Shown here: positions 52,005-59,126 of the stretch, in pieces
Position numbering within the stretch: the stretch's first letter is position 1
Layout: each line of letters starts with the position of its first letter
Origin: Bacteroidaceae bacterium
GTDB lineage: Bacteria > Bacteroidota > Bacteroidia > Bacteroidales > Bacteroidaceae
Assembly: GCA_017503065.1 (NCBI GenBank)
Contig: JAFVTT010000025.1
Span: 1 to 59,126 of the forward strand
DNA: 59,126 nt
Direction: 5' to 3'
The notes under the pieces: model-generated
What the model was told of the DNA's origin: nothing
Database searches by the model: none
The model's input: the letters and a program-made list of their open reading frames with translations, nothing else
Translations under genes and position numbers: made by a program

Positions 52005-54733
52005 GTTCTCAACGCCTTCACTGTCTCCTGCAGGGCAGCAATCTTGCTCTCTGCATCGGCCAGTTTCTTGCGCTCCAGTTCCACCACCTGTGCGGGGGCG
52101 TTCTGCACGAAGCGCTCGTTGGAGAGTTTCTTCTGTATTCCGCCCATGAAGCCCTGCAGACGTGCTATCTCGGCTTCGGCCTTCTTTATCTCAGCCTCGG
52201 CATCGATGAGGTTGCCCAGAGGTACAGCATATTCGTTGGTACCCACGAGGAAGGCCTGGCTGCCTTCGCCCTTCTGTGCCACGTAGAGGATTTCGCCGAG
52301 TGTAGCCATCTTGCTGACGATGCTACCCAAAGAGGGGCACTGGGTGACACGGCTCTCGCCCTCTGCCATAACAACCTCCAGTGTGAGGGGTTCGCGCTGG
52401 GCAATGTTCTTGCTCTGGCGTACGGCACGCACACCTGAGATAATCTGCTTCAGCTGCTCGAACTCTGCAATCAGAGCGGCATCCTCGGCGCTGGGGGCGT
52501 CCAGGGTGAGGGTGCTCACCATGATGCTCTCGCCCTCCTTGCGCTCTGCAATGTGCTGGTATAGTTCCTCGGTGATGAAGGGCATGAAGGGGTGGATGAC
52601 CTGCAGGAGTTGTTCGAATATCTGCATGGTAGCCTCCAGGGTCTTGCGGTCGATGGGAGCCTGGTAGGCGGGTTTTATCATCTCCAGATACCAGCCGGAG
52701 AACTCGTCGGTGAAGAGTTTGAACATGGCCATCAGGGCCTCGTTCAGGCGGTACTTGCCATAGAGGTCGTTGATTTCTGCCACGTAGGTGCGCAACTGTG
52801 CCTGCATCCACTCTATGGCCTTCACGTTGGGTTCGGGCTGTGCTATCTCGTCGCTTATCTCCCAACCCTTCACCAGGCGGAAGGCGTTCCATATCTTGTT
52901 GCAGAAGGCGGCACCTTGTCCGCAGAGGCTTTCGTCAAAGAGAATGTCGTTACCGGCAGGAGCAGCCAGGAGCATGCCCATGCGCACACCGTCGGCACCG
53001 TACTTGTCTATGAGCGCCAGAGGGTCGGGACTGTTGCCCAACTGCTTGGACATCTTGCGGCCAAGGTTGTCGCGCACGATACCGGTGAAGTAAACGTTGC
53101 GGAAGGGAACGTCCTTCAGGTATTCCTCGCCTGCCATAATCATGCGTGCCACCCAGAAGAAGATGATGTCCGGACCGGTCACCAGGTCGGCGGTGGGGTA
53201 GTAGTAGTTGATTTCCTCGTTGCCGGGGTTCAGTATGCCGTTGAACAGGCTCACGGGCCAGAGCCATGAACTGAACCATGTGTCCAGGGCGTCCTCGTCG
53301 TGACGGAGTTGTTCGGCAGTGATGTTCTCGAAACCGGCAATCTTGTGCGCCTTTTCCAGAGCCTCCTCGCGGTTCATGGCCACTACGAACTGCTCTTCCT
53401 TGCCCTCCTCGGTGGGCAGGTAGTAGGCTGGTATGCGGTGTCCCCACCAGAGTTGGCGGCTGATGCACCAGTCGTCGATGTTCTCCAGCCAGTTGCGGTA
53501 GGTGGTGACGTACTTCTGGGGATAGAACTTGATGTCACCGTTCAGCACGGGAGGCAGTGCAATGTCGGCAAAGTGCTGCATGGACAGATACCACTGCATG
53601 CACAGGCGGGGTTCTACGGCCGTGTCGGGGTTGCGCTCGGAATATCCCACCTTGTTGGTGTAGTCCTCCACCTTCTCCATGAGTCCTGCTTCCTGCAGGT
53701 CCTTGGCAATCTGCTTGCGCACATCCATGCGGTCCATGCCCACGTAGAGGCCTGCTGCCTCGCTGAGTGTGCCGTCGGGGTTGAAGATGTCTATGGTCTC
53801 CAGGTTGTGGGTCTTGCCCAGGTTGTAGTCGTTCACGTCGTGGGCGGGAGTAACCTTCAGACAGCCTGTACCGAACTCTATCTCAACATAGCGGTCCTCG
53901 ATAACGGGAATAACGCGGCCCACCAGGGGTACCGTCACCTTGTGGCCTTTGAGCCACTGGTTCTTGGGGTCCTTGGGGTTGATGCACATGGCGGTATCGC
54001 CCATGATGGTCTCGGGACGTGTGGTGGCCACCACAGCATAGTATCTGCCCTGCTCGTCCTGATGCAGTACCTCGCCCTCGCATCCTGTGGGGACTACGGG
54101 GTTGGTGTCGGCATCTGCCACATAGTAGCGCAGGTTGTAGAGGTGGCTCTGCTCCTCGCGGTAGATAACCTCTATGTTGGAAAGGGCTGTCTGTGCCTTG
54201 GGATCCCAGTTTACCATGCGCAGACCGCGGTAGATGAGTCCCTTCTCGTACAGGTCGCAGAACACCTTCAGCACGCTCTCGCTGCGTGTCTCGTCCATGG
54301 TGAAGGAGGTGCGGTCCCAGTCGCATGAGGCACCCAGGCGGCGCAACTGCTTCAGGATGATGCCACCGTGCTCGTTGGTCCATTCCCATGCATGCTTCAG
54401 GAACTCCTCGCGTGTGAGGTCAAGTTTCTTGATGCCCTGCTCTGCCAGACGGTTCACCACCTTTGCCTCGGTGGCAATGGAGGCGTGGTCGGTGCCGGGA
54501 ACCCAGCATGCGTTCTTGCCCTGCAGGCGTGCACGGCGCACCAGGATGTCCTGAATGGTATTGTTGAGCATGTGTCCCATGTGGAGCACACCGGTCACGT
54601 TTGGCGGAGGGATAACCACGGTATATGGCTCGCGGCCGTCGGGTTTGCTACTGAACAGTTTGTTGTCCAACCAGTATTGGTACCATTTGCCCTCCACTTC
54701 GGCAGGGCTGTACTTGGATGCTAATTCTGTCAT
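51995..54733 (-). CDS. valS: valyl-tRNA synthetase
   Basis: 912 residues. Class I synthetase that charges tRNA-Val. HMGH (HIGH motif, in [18 protein letters not shown]), the [13 protein letters not shown] segment, the CP1 editing domain ([15 protein letters not shown]), and the [12 protein letters not shown] loop are all present. The C-terminal ~60 residues are a coiled-coil arm rich in Glu/Lys/Ala, as expected for ValS. A TACCTTTG box (minus strand, 54766-54773) lies ~30 bp before the ATG, with a poorly spaced -33 partner. The last codons overlap a heptamer repeat (TTTTCCG), so the C terminus may vary between strains. Confidence 0.97.
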   Translation of the reverse strand: MTELASKYSPAEVEGKWYQYWLDNKLFSSKPDGREPYTVVIPPPNVTGVLHMGHMLNNTIQDILVRRARLQGKNACWVPGTDHASIATEAKVVNRLAEQGIKKLDLTREEFLKHAWEWTNEHGGIILKQLRRLGASCDWDRTSFTMDETRSESVLKVFCDLYEKGLIYRGLRMVNWDPKAQTALSNIEVIYREEQSHLYNLRYYVADADTNPVVPTGCEGEVLHQDEQGRYYAVVATTRPETIMGDTAMCINPKDPKNQWLKGHKVTVPLVGRVIPVIEDRYVEIEFGTGCLKVTPAHDVNDYNLGKTHNLETIDIFNPDGTLSEAAGLYVGMDRMDVRKQIAKDLQEAGLMEKVEDYTNKVGYSERNPDTAVEPRLCMQWYLSMQHFADIALPPVLNGDIKFYPQKYVTTYRNWLENIDDWCISRQLWWGHRIPAYYLPTEEGKEEQFVVAMNREEALEKAHKIAGFENITAEQLRHDEDALDTWFSSWLWPVSLFNGILNPGNEEINYYYPTADLVTGPDIIFFWVARMIMAGEEYLKDVPFRNVYFTGIVRDNLGRKMSKQLGNSPDPLALIDKYGADGVRMGMLLAAPAGNDILFDESLCGQGAAFCNKIWNAFRLVKGWEISDEIAQPEPNVKAIEWMQAQLRTYVAEINDLYGKYRLNEALMAMFKLFTDEFSGWYLEMIKPAYQAPIDRKTLEATMQIFEQLLQVIHPFMPFITEELYQHIAERKEGESIMVSTLTLDAPSAEDAALIAEFEQLKQIISGVRAVRQSKNIAQREPLTLEVVMAEGESRVTQCPSLGSIVSKMATLGEILYVAQKGEGSQAFLVGTNEYAVPLGNLIDAEAEIKKAEAEIARLQGFMGGIQKKLSNERFVQNAPAQVVELERKKLADAESKIAALQETVKALRTEK

Positions 54734-54861
54734 TTCTGTTATGTCGTTTTATTTATTTTCGCGCACAAAGGTAGTATTTTTTCTCCAATATATATTAAGG
54801 CTGATATAACAAATGGGGGTATGTCTCGGCATTTATAGTAAATTATGTATTAAAGATGTGC

Positions 54862-54888
54862 TTTGTATCCATTTTTTTAGTACCTTTG
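54862..54888 (+). promoter_or_regulatory. promoter of the DUF3791-DUF3990 cassette
   Basis: TTTG (54862-54865) and TACCTTTG (54881-54888) with a short 15-bp spacer, 23 bp before the ATG at 54912. Confidence 0.45.
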
Positions 54889-54911
54889 GTTAACATTAGT
54901 GTATAAGTACT

Positions 54912-55133
54912 ATGTATAGTAATGCTGATAAAATAGAGTGGACTCTGATTTTCGTATATGAATTCGGAAAGAAATACGGGCTTACTGCCAAGCAGGCCTT
55001 CAATTACTTGTCCCGCTATCAAGGCATAGATTTCATAGACCGTCACTACGACTATGTTCATACCCAGTCGTTCCAGTCAATGGTGGCGGACATCAGCGAA
55101 TACTGTCACAGAAAGGGAGGAGGTCTGATATGA
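54912..55133 (+). CDS. DUF3791 small protein (putative antitoxin or partner)
   Basis: 73 residues (MYSNADKIEWTLIFVYEFGK). The pattern KKYGLTAKQAFNYLSRYQGIDFIDRHYDYVHT matches DUF3791, a small helical family that is usually encoded just before DUF3990. Its stop overlaps the start of the next gene (ATGA), so translation is coupled. AT-rich relative to valS and mazG on either side, suggesting acquisition. Confidence 0.8.
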   Translation: MYSNADKIEWTLIFVYEFGKKYGLTAKQAFNYLSRYQGIDFIDRHYDYVHTQSFQSMVADISEYCHRKGGGLI

Positions 55134-55603
55134 TTCTGTATCATGGAACCAATGTGGAATTTGATACCATAGATTTGGCTAAATCCAAACCCAACAAGGA
55201 CTTCGGGCAAGGATTTTACCTCACTGCTGATTATGAACAGGCCTTGGCTATGGCAAGAATCAAGATGGAGCAGTTGGAATTTGGCGAACCTCTGGTTCTG
55301 ACTTACGAAGTGGACGAGGAACTTATGAAATCGCTGAAGACCCTGCATTTCAATGAGTATTCCGAGGATTGGGCAAAGTTTATCTTGCTCAACCGTAGAA
55401 ATACTGCTTCAGGACCGGCACACAACTATGATATCGTATATGGGCCGATAGCCGATGACAGGGTTGGTGTTCAACTATGGAAATACGAGAATCAGAGCAT
55501 CGATCTGCAAACCCTGGTCAACAATCTTAAATATATAAAAGGCATGACCTTCCAATATTTCTTCGGAACACAGGAGGCCATAAGATTACTGCATCGCAAA
55601 TGA
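55130..55603 (+). CDS. DUF3990 ADP-ribosyltransferase-like protein (putative toxin)
   Basis: 157 residues. LYHGTNVEFD at the N terminus and DFGQGFYLTADYEQA match the first two motifs of the ART fold (H-Y-[E/D/Q] group). YDIVYGPIADDRV is the DUF3990 signature. The family belongs to the ADP-ribosyl clan, so modification of a protein or nucleic acid with NAD+ is expected; the target is unknown. It is flanked by two small proteins with 4-bp overlaps on both sides, the usual layout of a toxin held by co-translated partners. No signal peptide. Confidence 0.8.
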   Translation: MILYHGTNVEFDTIDLAKSKPNKDFGQGFYLTADYEQALAMARIKMEQLEFGEPLVLTYEVDEELMKSLKTLHFNEYSEDWAKFILLNRRNTASGPAHNYDIVYGPIADDRVGVQLWKYENQSIDLQTLVNNLKYIKGMTFQYFFGTQEAIRLLHRK

Positions 55604-55821
55604 ATATACAGGAACAGATGAAACTGGATATGACAAAGAATCTTGCTCTATTGTTGATGGAAAACAATCTTGAAATGACAATGGAGCAGGCTATATCCGT
55701 CGTTATGAATTCCGAGACCTACCAGCGATTACTGAACGATGCTACGCACCTTTATTACCAAAGTCCACGCTATGTCTATGACTTTCTGGATAAGGAACTT
55801 AAATTAGGTAAAGTAGTGTAG
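55600..55821 (+). CDS. small third gene of the DUF3990 cassette
   Basis: 73 residues (MNIQEQMKLDMTKNLALLLM), all helical, with no signal peptide. The segment SETYQRLLNDATHLYYQSPRYVYDFLDKEL recurs, as far as I recall, in small proteins next to DUF3990 genes, but I cannot name a family. It overlaps the toxin-like gene by 4 bp (ATGA). Either this protein or the DUF3791 protein could be the antitoxin; both may be needed. Confidence 0.7.
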   Translation: MNIQEQMKLDMTKNLALLLMENNLEMTMEQAISVVMNSETYQRLLNDATHLYYQSPRYVYDFLDKELKLGKVV

Positions 55822-55902
55822 CGCTACCGATATTTTTGCTATAAGTCTGAGGCTTCTATAATACTATTGTAGAAGTCCCAATCTGTAAATATTTTACAAC
55901 TT

Positions 55903-56694
55903 ATGTCAACAAGAGAAGAAAAACTGGCCGCCTTCGGCAGGTTGCTGGATGTGATGGACACTCTGCGCGAGAAGTGCCCATGGGACCGCAAGCAGACGTT
56001 TGAAAGTCTGCGCCCCAATACCATAGAAGAGACCTTTGAACTGTGTGATGCCCTCATCAAGCACGACACCCATGAGATATGCAAGGAACTGGGCGATGTG
56101 CTCCTGCACGTGGTGTTCTATGCCAAGATAGGAAGCGAGGAGGGACAGTTCGACATTGCCGATGTGTGCAATAAGTTGTGCGACAAACTCATCTTCCGCC
56201 ACCCCCATGTCTATGGCGAGGCACAGGCACAGTCGACTGGCGAGGTGAGCCAACTTTGGGAACAGGTAAAGCAGAAGGAAAAGGACGGCAACAAGACCGT
56301 GCTCTCAGGCGTGCCCGAATCGCTGCCCTCGCTCATCAAGGCATACCGCATCCAGGACAAGGCACGCAACGTGGGTTTCGACTGGAGCAAGCGCGAAGAG
56401 GTTTGGGACAAGGTTCACGAAGAGGTGGACGAACTACGCATCGAACTGGAGAAGGACGACAAGGAAAACTCCACCAACGAGTTCGGTGACCTGCTCTTCT
56501 CCCTCATCAACGCTTCTCGTCTCTACGGCATCAACCCCGACAATGCACTGGAGCGCACCAACCGCAAGTTCATCAGCCGCTTCTCCTATGTGGAGCAGCG
56601 TGCCAAGGAGCAAGGCAGGGAACTGGGTGACATGACCTTGGAGGAGATGGACAGGCTTTGGAATGAGGCAAAGGCGAAGGCGAATAACGTTTAA
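55903..56694 (+). CDS. mazG: nucleoside triphosphate pyrophosphohydrolase MazG
   Basis: 263 residues. Two MazG modules are visible: the first with LREKCPWDRKQTFESLRPNTIEETFEL (the EExxE-type metal site) and ELGDVLLHVVFYAKI, the second with EEVDELRIELEK and NEFGDLLFSLINASR. It hydrolyses non-canonical NTPs or ppGpp-related nucleotides to monophosphates plus pyrophosphate. Codon use and GC return to core values. A TATTTTTG box at 55831-55838 may be its promoter. Followed by GTTTAACG heptamers. Confidence 0.95.
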   Translation: MSTREEKLAAFGRLLDVMDTLREKCPWDRKQTFESLRPNTIEETFELCDALIKHDTHEICKELGDVLLHVVFYAKIGSEEGQFDIADVCNKLCDKLIFRHPHVYGEAQAQSTGEVSQLWEQVKQKEKDGNKTVLSGVPESLPSLIKAYRIQDKARNVGFDWSKREEVWDKVHEEVDELRIELEKDDKENSTNEFGDLLFSLINASRLYGINPDNALERTNRKFISRFSYVEQRAKEQGRELGDMTLEEMDRLWNEAKAKANNV

Positions 56695-56790
56695 TTTTTA
56701 ACGTTTAACGTTGACTGCCTTGGCTTGATGAGCGTAGGCGAATAATGTGTTAACGTTTAACGACTTGTCAGAGAAGAAACAGTTTGCTTT

Positions 56791-57960
56791 ATGAAGAAGA
56801 GAATTGCTTTTTGGTTTTGTGTTCTCTGCGCAACCTTGTCCGGTTATGCCCAATCCTCGTCGTTGCAAGACTATGTGGCAAGTGTAAGGGCGAAATCATG
56901 CGCCCCTGTAGACTATATATTCAAACTGTTTGAACACTCCGATATCGTAGTGATTGGAGAACGTGACCACAGAGATACCACACAGTATGAATTGATATTG
57001 GACATATTGCGTGATGCTCGTTTTGCCGAGGATATAGGTTATGTGTATACCGAAGTAGGATGTGTAAACAGAACAAAAGATGTAAACAGATTACTTCAGG
57101 GGAAATACAAGACTGCTCAGGCATTCAGCGACGCCCTCTATGCATACCTTCGTAACGAGGATTTCAATCCGCTTTGGGATAAGTACAATCGTGTACAGTT
57201 CCTTCGGGGACTCTATGAAATAAATCGTTCCAACAGACATAAGATTACATTGGGATTGACGGATTGTAAATTCTCGTGGAATAAAATCAAGACCGCCCAA
57301 GAGTACAGAGATTTCGACGATTCGCCAGCTTGCGCTTACCGCGACTCCACGATGTCTTTGCATTTTGCAGAAATGTATGCCAAGCAGAAACCTAAGAATG
57401 GCAAGCGAAAGGCTCTGATAATAACCAATCATCCCCATGCTTTGAATGCCACTTTTGCTGGTAAAGACTATCATCGCCAGGGCAAATGGCTCAAGGAACT
57501 CTATGGTGAGGATAATGTGAAGATAGTGATGCTCAACTGGACAGAATACACCCAAAAGGAGCAGATGCCACTGGTTGCAAGTGGATTGTGGGATGCTGCG
57601 TTTGAGGTCATGGAGTGTCAGCCTTTTGGTATGGATATAAAGGAAACTCCTTTTGGCAGAGAACCATATTTTAATGCTCGATATGGTGATTTGAAATGGG
57701 AAGATATTGCCGATGGCATAATCTATTACAAACCAATCTATGAGTTGGTGCTGACAATAGGCATTCCAGGTATCGTAAGCATAGACTTTGAAGAGGAATT
57801 TATGCGTAGGATTCGGATTTATTTTGAGGCAATGGATAGGCCCGTTCCCACATTGGAAGAAGCAAAGCCGATGTACGACAGGTTCTTGTCTTTCCCCGGA
57901 ACTTATCCGCAGTCACCTCATAGCGTACGAGGCACGATTCGCCGTTTGATTACAGAATAG
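56791..57960 (+). CDS. secreted protein with GExxH-type motif (EreA/ChaN-like fold, tentative)
   Basis: 389 residues with a signal peptide (MKKRIAFWFCVLCATLSGYA). The segment FEHSDIVVIGERDHRDTTQYE around residue 48, followed by YVYTEVG, resembles the erythromycin-esterase/ChaN/TIKI superfamily, in which a GE...H motif contributes to the active site. Later segments (ALIITNHPHAL, NVKIVMLNW) fit the same fold. Family and activity are uncertain. AT-rich compared with mazG. The next gene follows after 22 bp, so the two are probably co-transcribed. Confidence 0.6.
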   Translation: MKKRIAFWFCVLCATLSGYAQSSSLQDYVASVRAKSCAPVDYIFKLFEHSDIVVIGERDHRDTTQYELILDILRDARFAEDIGYVYTEVGCVNRTKDVNRLLQGKYKTAQAFSDALYAYLRNEDFNPLWDKYNRVQFLRGLYEINRSNRHKITLGLTDCKFSWNKIKTAQEYRDFDDSPACAYRDSTMSLHFAEMYAKQKPKNGKRKALIITNHPHALNATFAGKDYHRQGKWLKELYGEDNVKIVMLNWTEYTQKEQMPLVASGLWDAAFEVMECQPFGMDIKETPFGREPYFNARYGDLKWEDIADGIIYYKPIYELVLTIGIPGIVSIDFEEEFMRRIRIYFEAMDRPVPTLEEAKPMYDRFLSFPGTYPQSPHSVRGTIRRLITE

Positions 57961-57982
57961 CAATCCATAAATATACTACTAT

Positions 57983-58867
57983 ATGAATACCGCAGCCGAT
58001 ACCATAGTACTCAAAAAGAGAAGTAAGAATCTGATACTATGGATTGCTGGCTATGGCATATTCGCACTGCTAATCTGCACAGGTACATTAGAGTTGCAAA
58101 ACGGGAATTCTGATGTCCTGTACTGGTTTCTGATAATATTCTATTCTGTATTTGCAATTCCGGTTATTTATTCCACACTCACGGCCAAGGCCAGCATCAC
58201 CAATCATACCTTATACTATAAAGCAAATTCGCCAAATTGGATATCCTTCAAGAAGAAGCATGCTATCCCACTGAAGAATGTTACGGAAATAAGCTCCGCC
58301 ATTTATAATAGGAATGTAGATGTCCTTAATATCAAGATGGCAGATGATAAGAGTCATCTTCTCTGCATAGAATATTTCCTGAAGAAGGACCTGTTCCGTG
58401 TTCTTCATCAGACGCTATCCTGCGCTATCGTACAAGAAGTTGATGCGGCCAAGTTCTCTTTGCATGTACACCCTGTTACGGGTCTTTTTTCAGGCACAGT
58501 CAAGGATCTGGAAATATACATCAACGGCCAACCTGTCAGCCGTGATACTGCCACAGATGTTTTTCATGGGCAAGCCTGCCATGGCGACCTCATCGCTATC
58601 CGCAAAGGCGACAGTTTCCTCTTTAAATACTTAAACGAATCCGAGGATGTGGAATATATCCTCGAACTCCCGACCACACTCATCAAGACCCGTCCCGAGG
58701 ATGTTAAAACAACAGTAAAACGAATGAGGAATTTCAATGCTCTTCTTGGCTGTTCTTTATTTGCTTTTCTTATTGCTGTGTTCTTGTGGGGTAATAAGGC
58801 TTTCTGGCTATTGTTGGCTCTGCCGTTGTGGTATATAATGTCATCGTTTACGAAGCGAAAGAAATGA
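57983..58867 (+). CDS. membrane protein of unknown function with PH-like middle region
   Basis: 294 residues. Two N-terminal membrane helices (LILWIAGYGIFALLICTG and VLYWFLIIFYSVFAIPVIY), a ~170-residue soluble part with short beta strands (ASITNHTLYYKANSPNWISF, then IPLKNVTEISS) that recalls bacterial PH domains, and two C-terminal helices (LGCSLFAFLIAVFLW, AFWLLLALPLWYIM) ending in TKRKK. I do not recognise a named family. It follows the secreted GExxH protein by 22 bp and probably forms an operon with it. Confidence 0.65.
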   Translation: MNTAADTIVLKKRSKNLILWIAGYGIFALLICTGTLELQNGNSDVLYWFLIIFYSVFAIPVIYSTLTAKASITNHTLYYKANSPNWISFKKKHAIPLKNVTEISSAIYNRNVDVLNIKMADDKSHLLCIEYFLKKDLFRVLHQTLSCAIVQEVDAAKFSLHVHPVTGLFSGTVKDLEIYINGQPVSRDTATDVFHGQACHGDLIAIRKGDSFLFKYLNESEDVEYILELPTTLIKTRPEDVKTTVKRMRNFNALLGCSLFAFLIAVFLWGNKAFWLLLALPLWYIMSSFTKRKK

Positions 58868-58892
58868 TGTAGTGTACAATCGTGTATAATAG

Positions 58893-58985
58893 AATGACAC
58901 ACATTTTATTTTGTCAGAGAAGAAGCAGATTGCATTCCAAGGTGATGCCAAAAAGGTGACTCTGTGGCTTGATGAGTCCTCATAG
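58893..58985 (+). pseudogene. short coding-like remnant
   Basis: A 30-codon open frame without a start reads LSEKKQIAFQGDAKKVTLWL then DESS and a stop, with coding-like composition. Its first part matches, with two mismatches, the non-coding stretch TTGTCAGAGAAGAAACAG at 56765-56787. Probably what remains of a duplicated gene tail. Confidence 0.3.
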
Positions 58986-58995
58986 TAGGTAGGGT

Positions 58996-59052
58996 GGACA
59001 AAAAGTAGGATGATTTTACTCTAAAAATCTCTTATTGGACAAAAAGTAGGAT
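58996..59052 (+). repeat. two direct copies of GGACAAAAAGTAGGAT
   Basis: Exact 16-bp copies at 58996-59011 and 59037-59052, 41 bp apart. The second touches the palindrome at 59053. Confidence 0.75.
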
Positions 59053-59090
59053 AGAATCCCTTGGCAGGGCGCGCCCTGCCAAGGGATTCT
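59053..59090. repeat. perfect 38-bp palindrome
   Basis: AGAATCCCTTGGCAGGGCG joined directly to its exact reverse complement (59072-59090), centre GGCGCGCC, no loop. It could be a terminator, operator or recombination site for what lies to the right of the window. Confidence 0.75.
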
Positions 59091-59126
59091 GCGTTTAATA
59101 ATGTCGCATAATGTACTCATCTAACA

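Overview
The window looks like chromosome of a Bacteroidales bacterium, most likely a Prevotellaceae member. The evidence is direct: many genes are preceded by the Bacteroidetes promoter pattern (a TTG/TTTG box about 20 bp before TAnnTTTG, e.g. TAACTTTG or TACCTTTG), the families are Bacteroidetes-typical (C10 peptidase, DUF4923, DUF3472, DUF4105/Lnb, SusC-type barrel receptor, DPP-IV-like S9 peptidase), and intergenic spacers are full of GC-rich palindromic repeats. No rRNA, phage or transposase gene was seen; one tRNA gene (Arg-CCG) is present.

Layout, left to right. 0-5.3 kb is accessory DNA: the 3' part of a secreted M64-type peptidase with a leucine-rich-repeat-like stretch, a beheaded short-chain dehydrogenase, then a three-gene leftward operon encoding an AAA ATPase, an RloB-like TOPRIM protein and a TIR-domain protein, ending close to tRNA-Arg. 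I regard this operon as the best candidate for an incompletely described anti-phage system. 5.4-15.4 kb holds an S9 peptidase, a FecCD/BtuF-type metal-chelate ABC transporter split over both strands, a DUF3472 lipoprotein, a 5'-nucleotidase lipoprotein and a Fic protein whose promoter is covered by a perfect palindrome. 15.4-19.4 kb holds a large PEP/pyruvate-binding protein and an unknown protein.

19.5-26.4 kb is the branched-chain amino acid cluster ilvD, ilvB, ilvN(H), acyl-ACP thioesterase, ilvC. Its spacers are loaded with repeats, and the small regulatory subunit carries an unusual N-terminal cysteine cluster. 26.8-32.3 kb is an ECF sigma factor, a membrane anti-sigma-like protein, a secreted DUF4097-like protein and a large outer membrane receptor. 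32.4-33.9 kb is a two-block 33-bp minisatellite between convergent genes. 33.9-42.8 kb contains a C10 protease, a DUF4332 protein, a PpiD-like foldase and an envelope operon (outer membrane protein, LptC, CBS-domain membrane protein).

42.9-49.7 kb is an envelope/secretion group: Lnb-type lipoprotein N-acyltransferase, an alkaline-phosphatase-fold protein that has lost most catalytic residues, SecA and a small conserved protein. 50-54.7 kb has DUF4923, a polytopic membrane protein and valyl-tRNA synthetase, all leftward. 54.9-55.8 kb is a tightly overlapping three-gene cassette (DUF3791, DUF3990 ADP-ribosyltransferase-like, small partner) that looks like a toxin-antitoxin module. mazG and two unrecognised envelope proteins follow. 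The window closes with direct repeats and a 38-bp perfect palindrome.

All function calls rest on motif reading by eye. No database search was run, so names for weakly conserved families should be taken as proposals.
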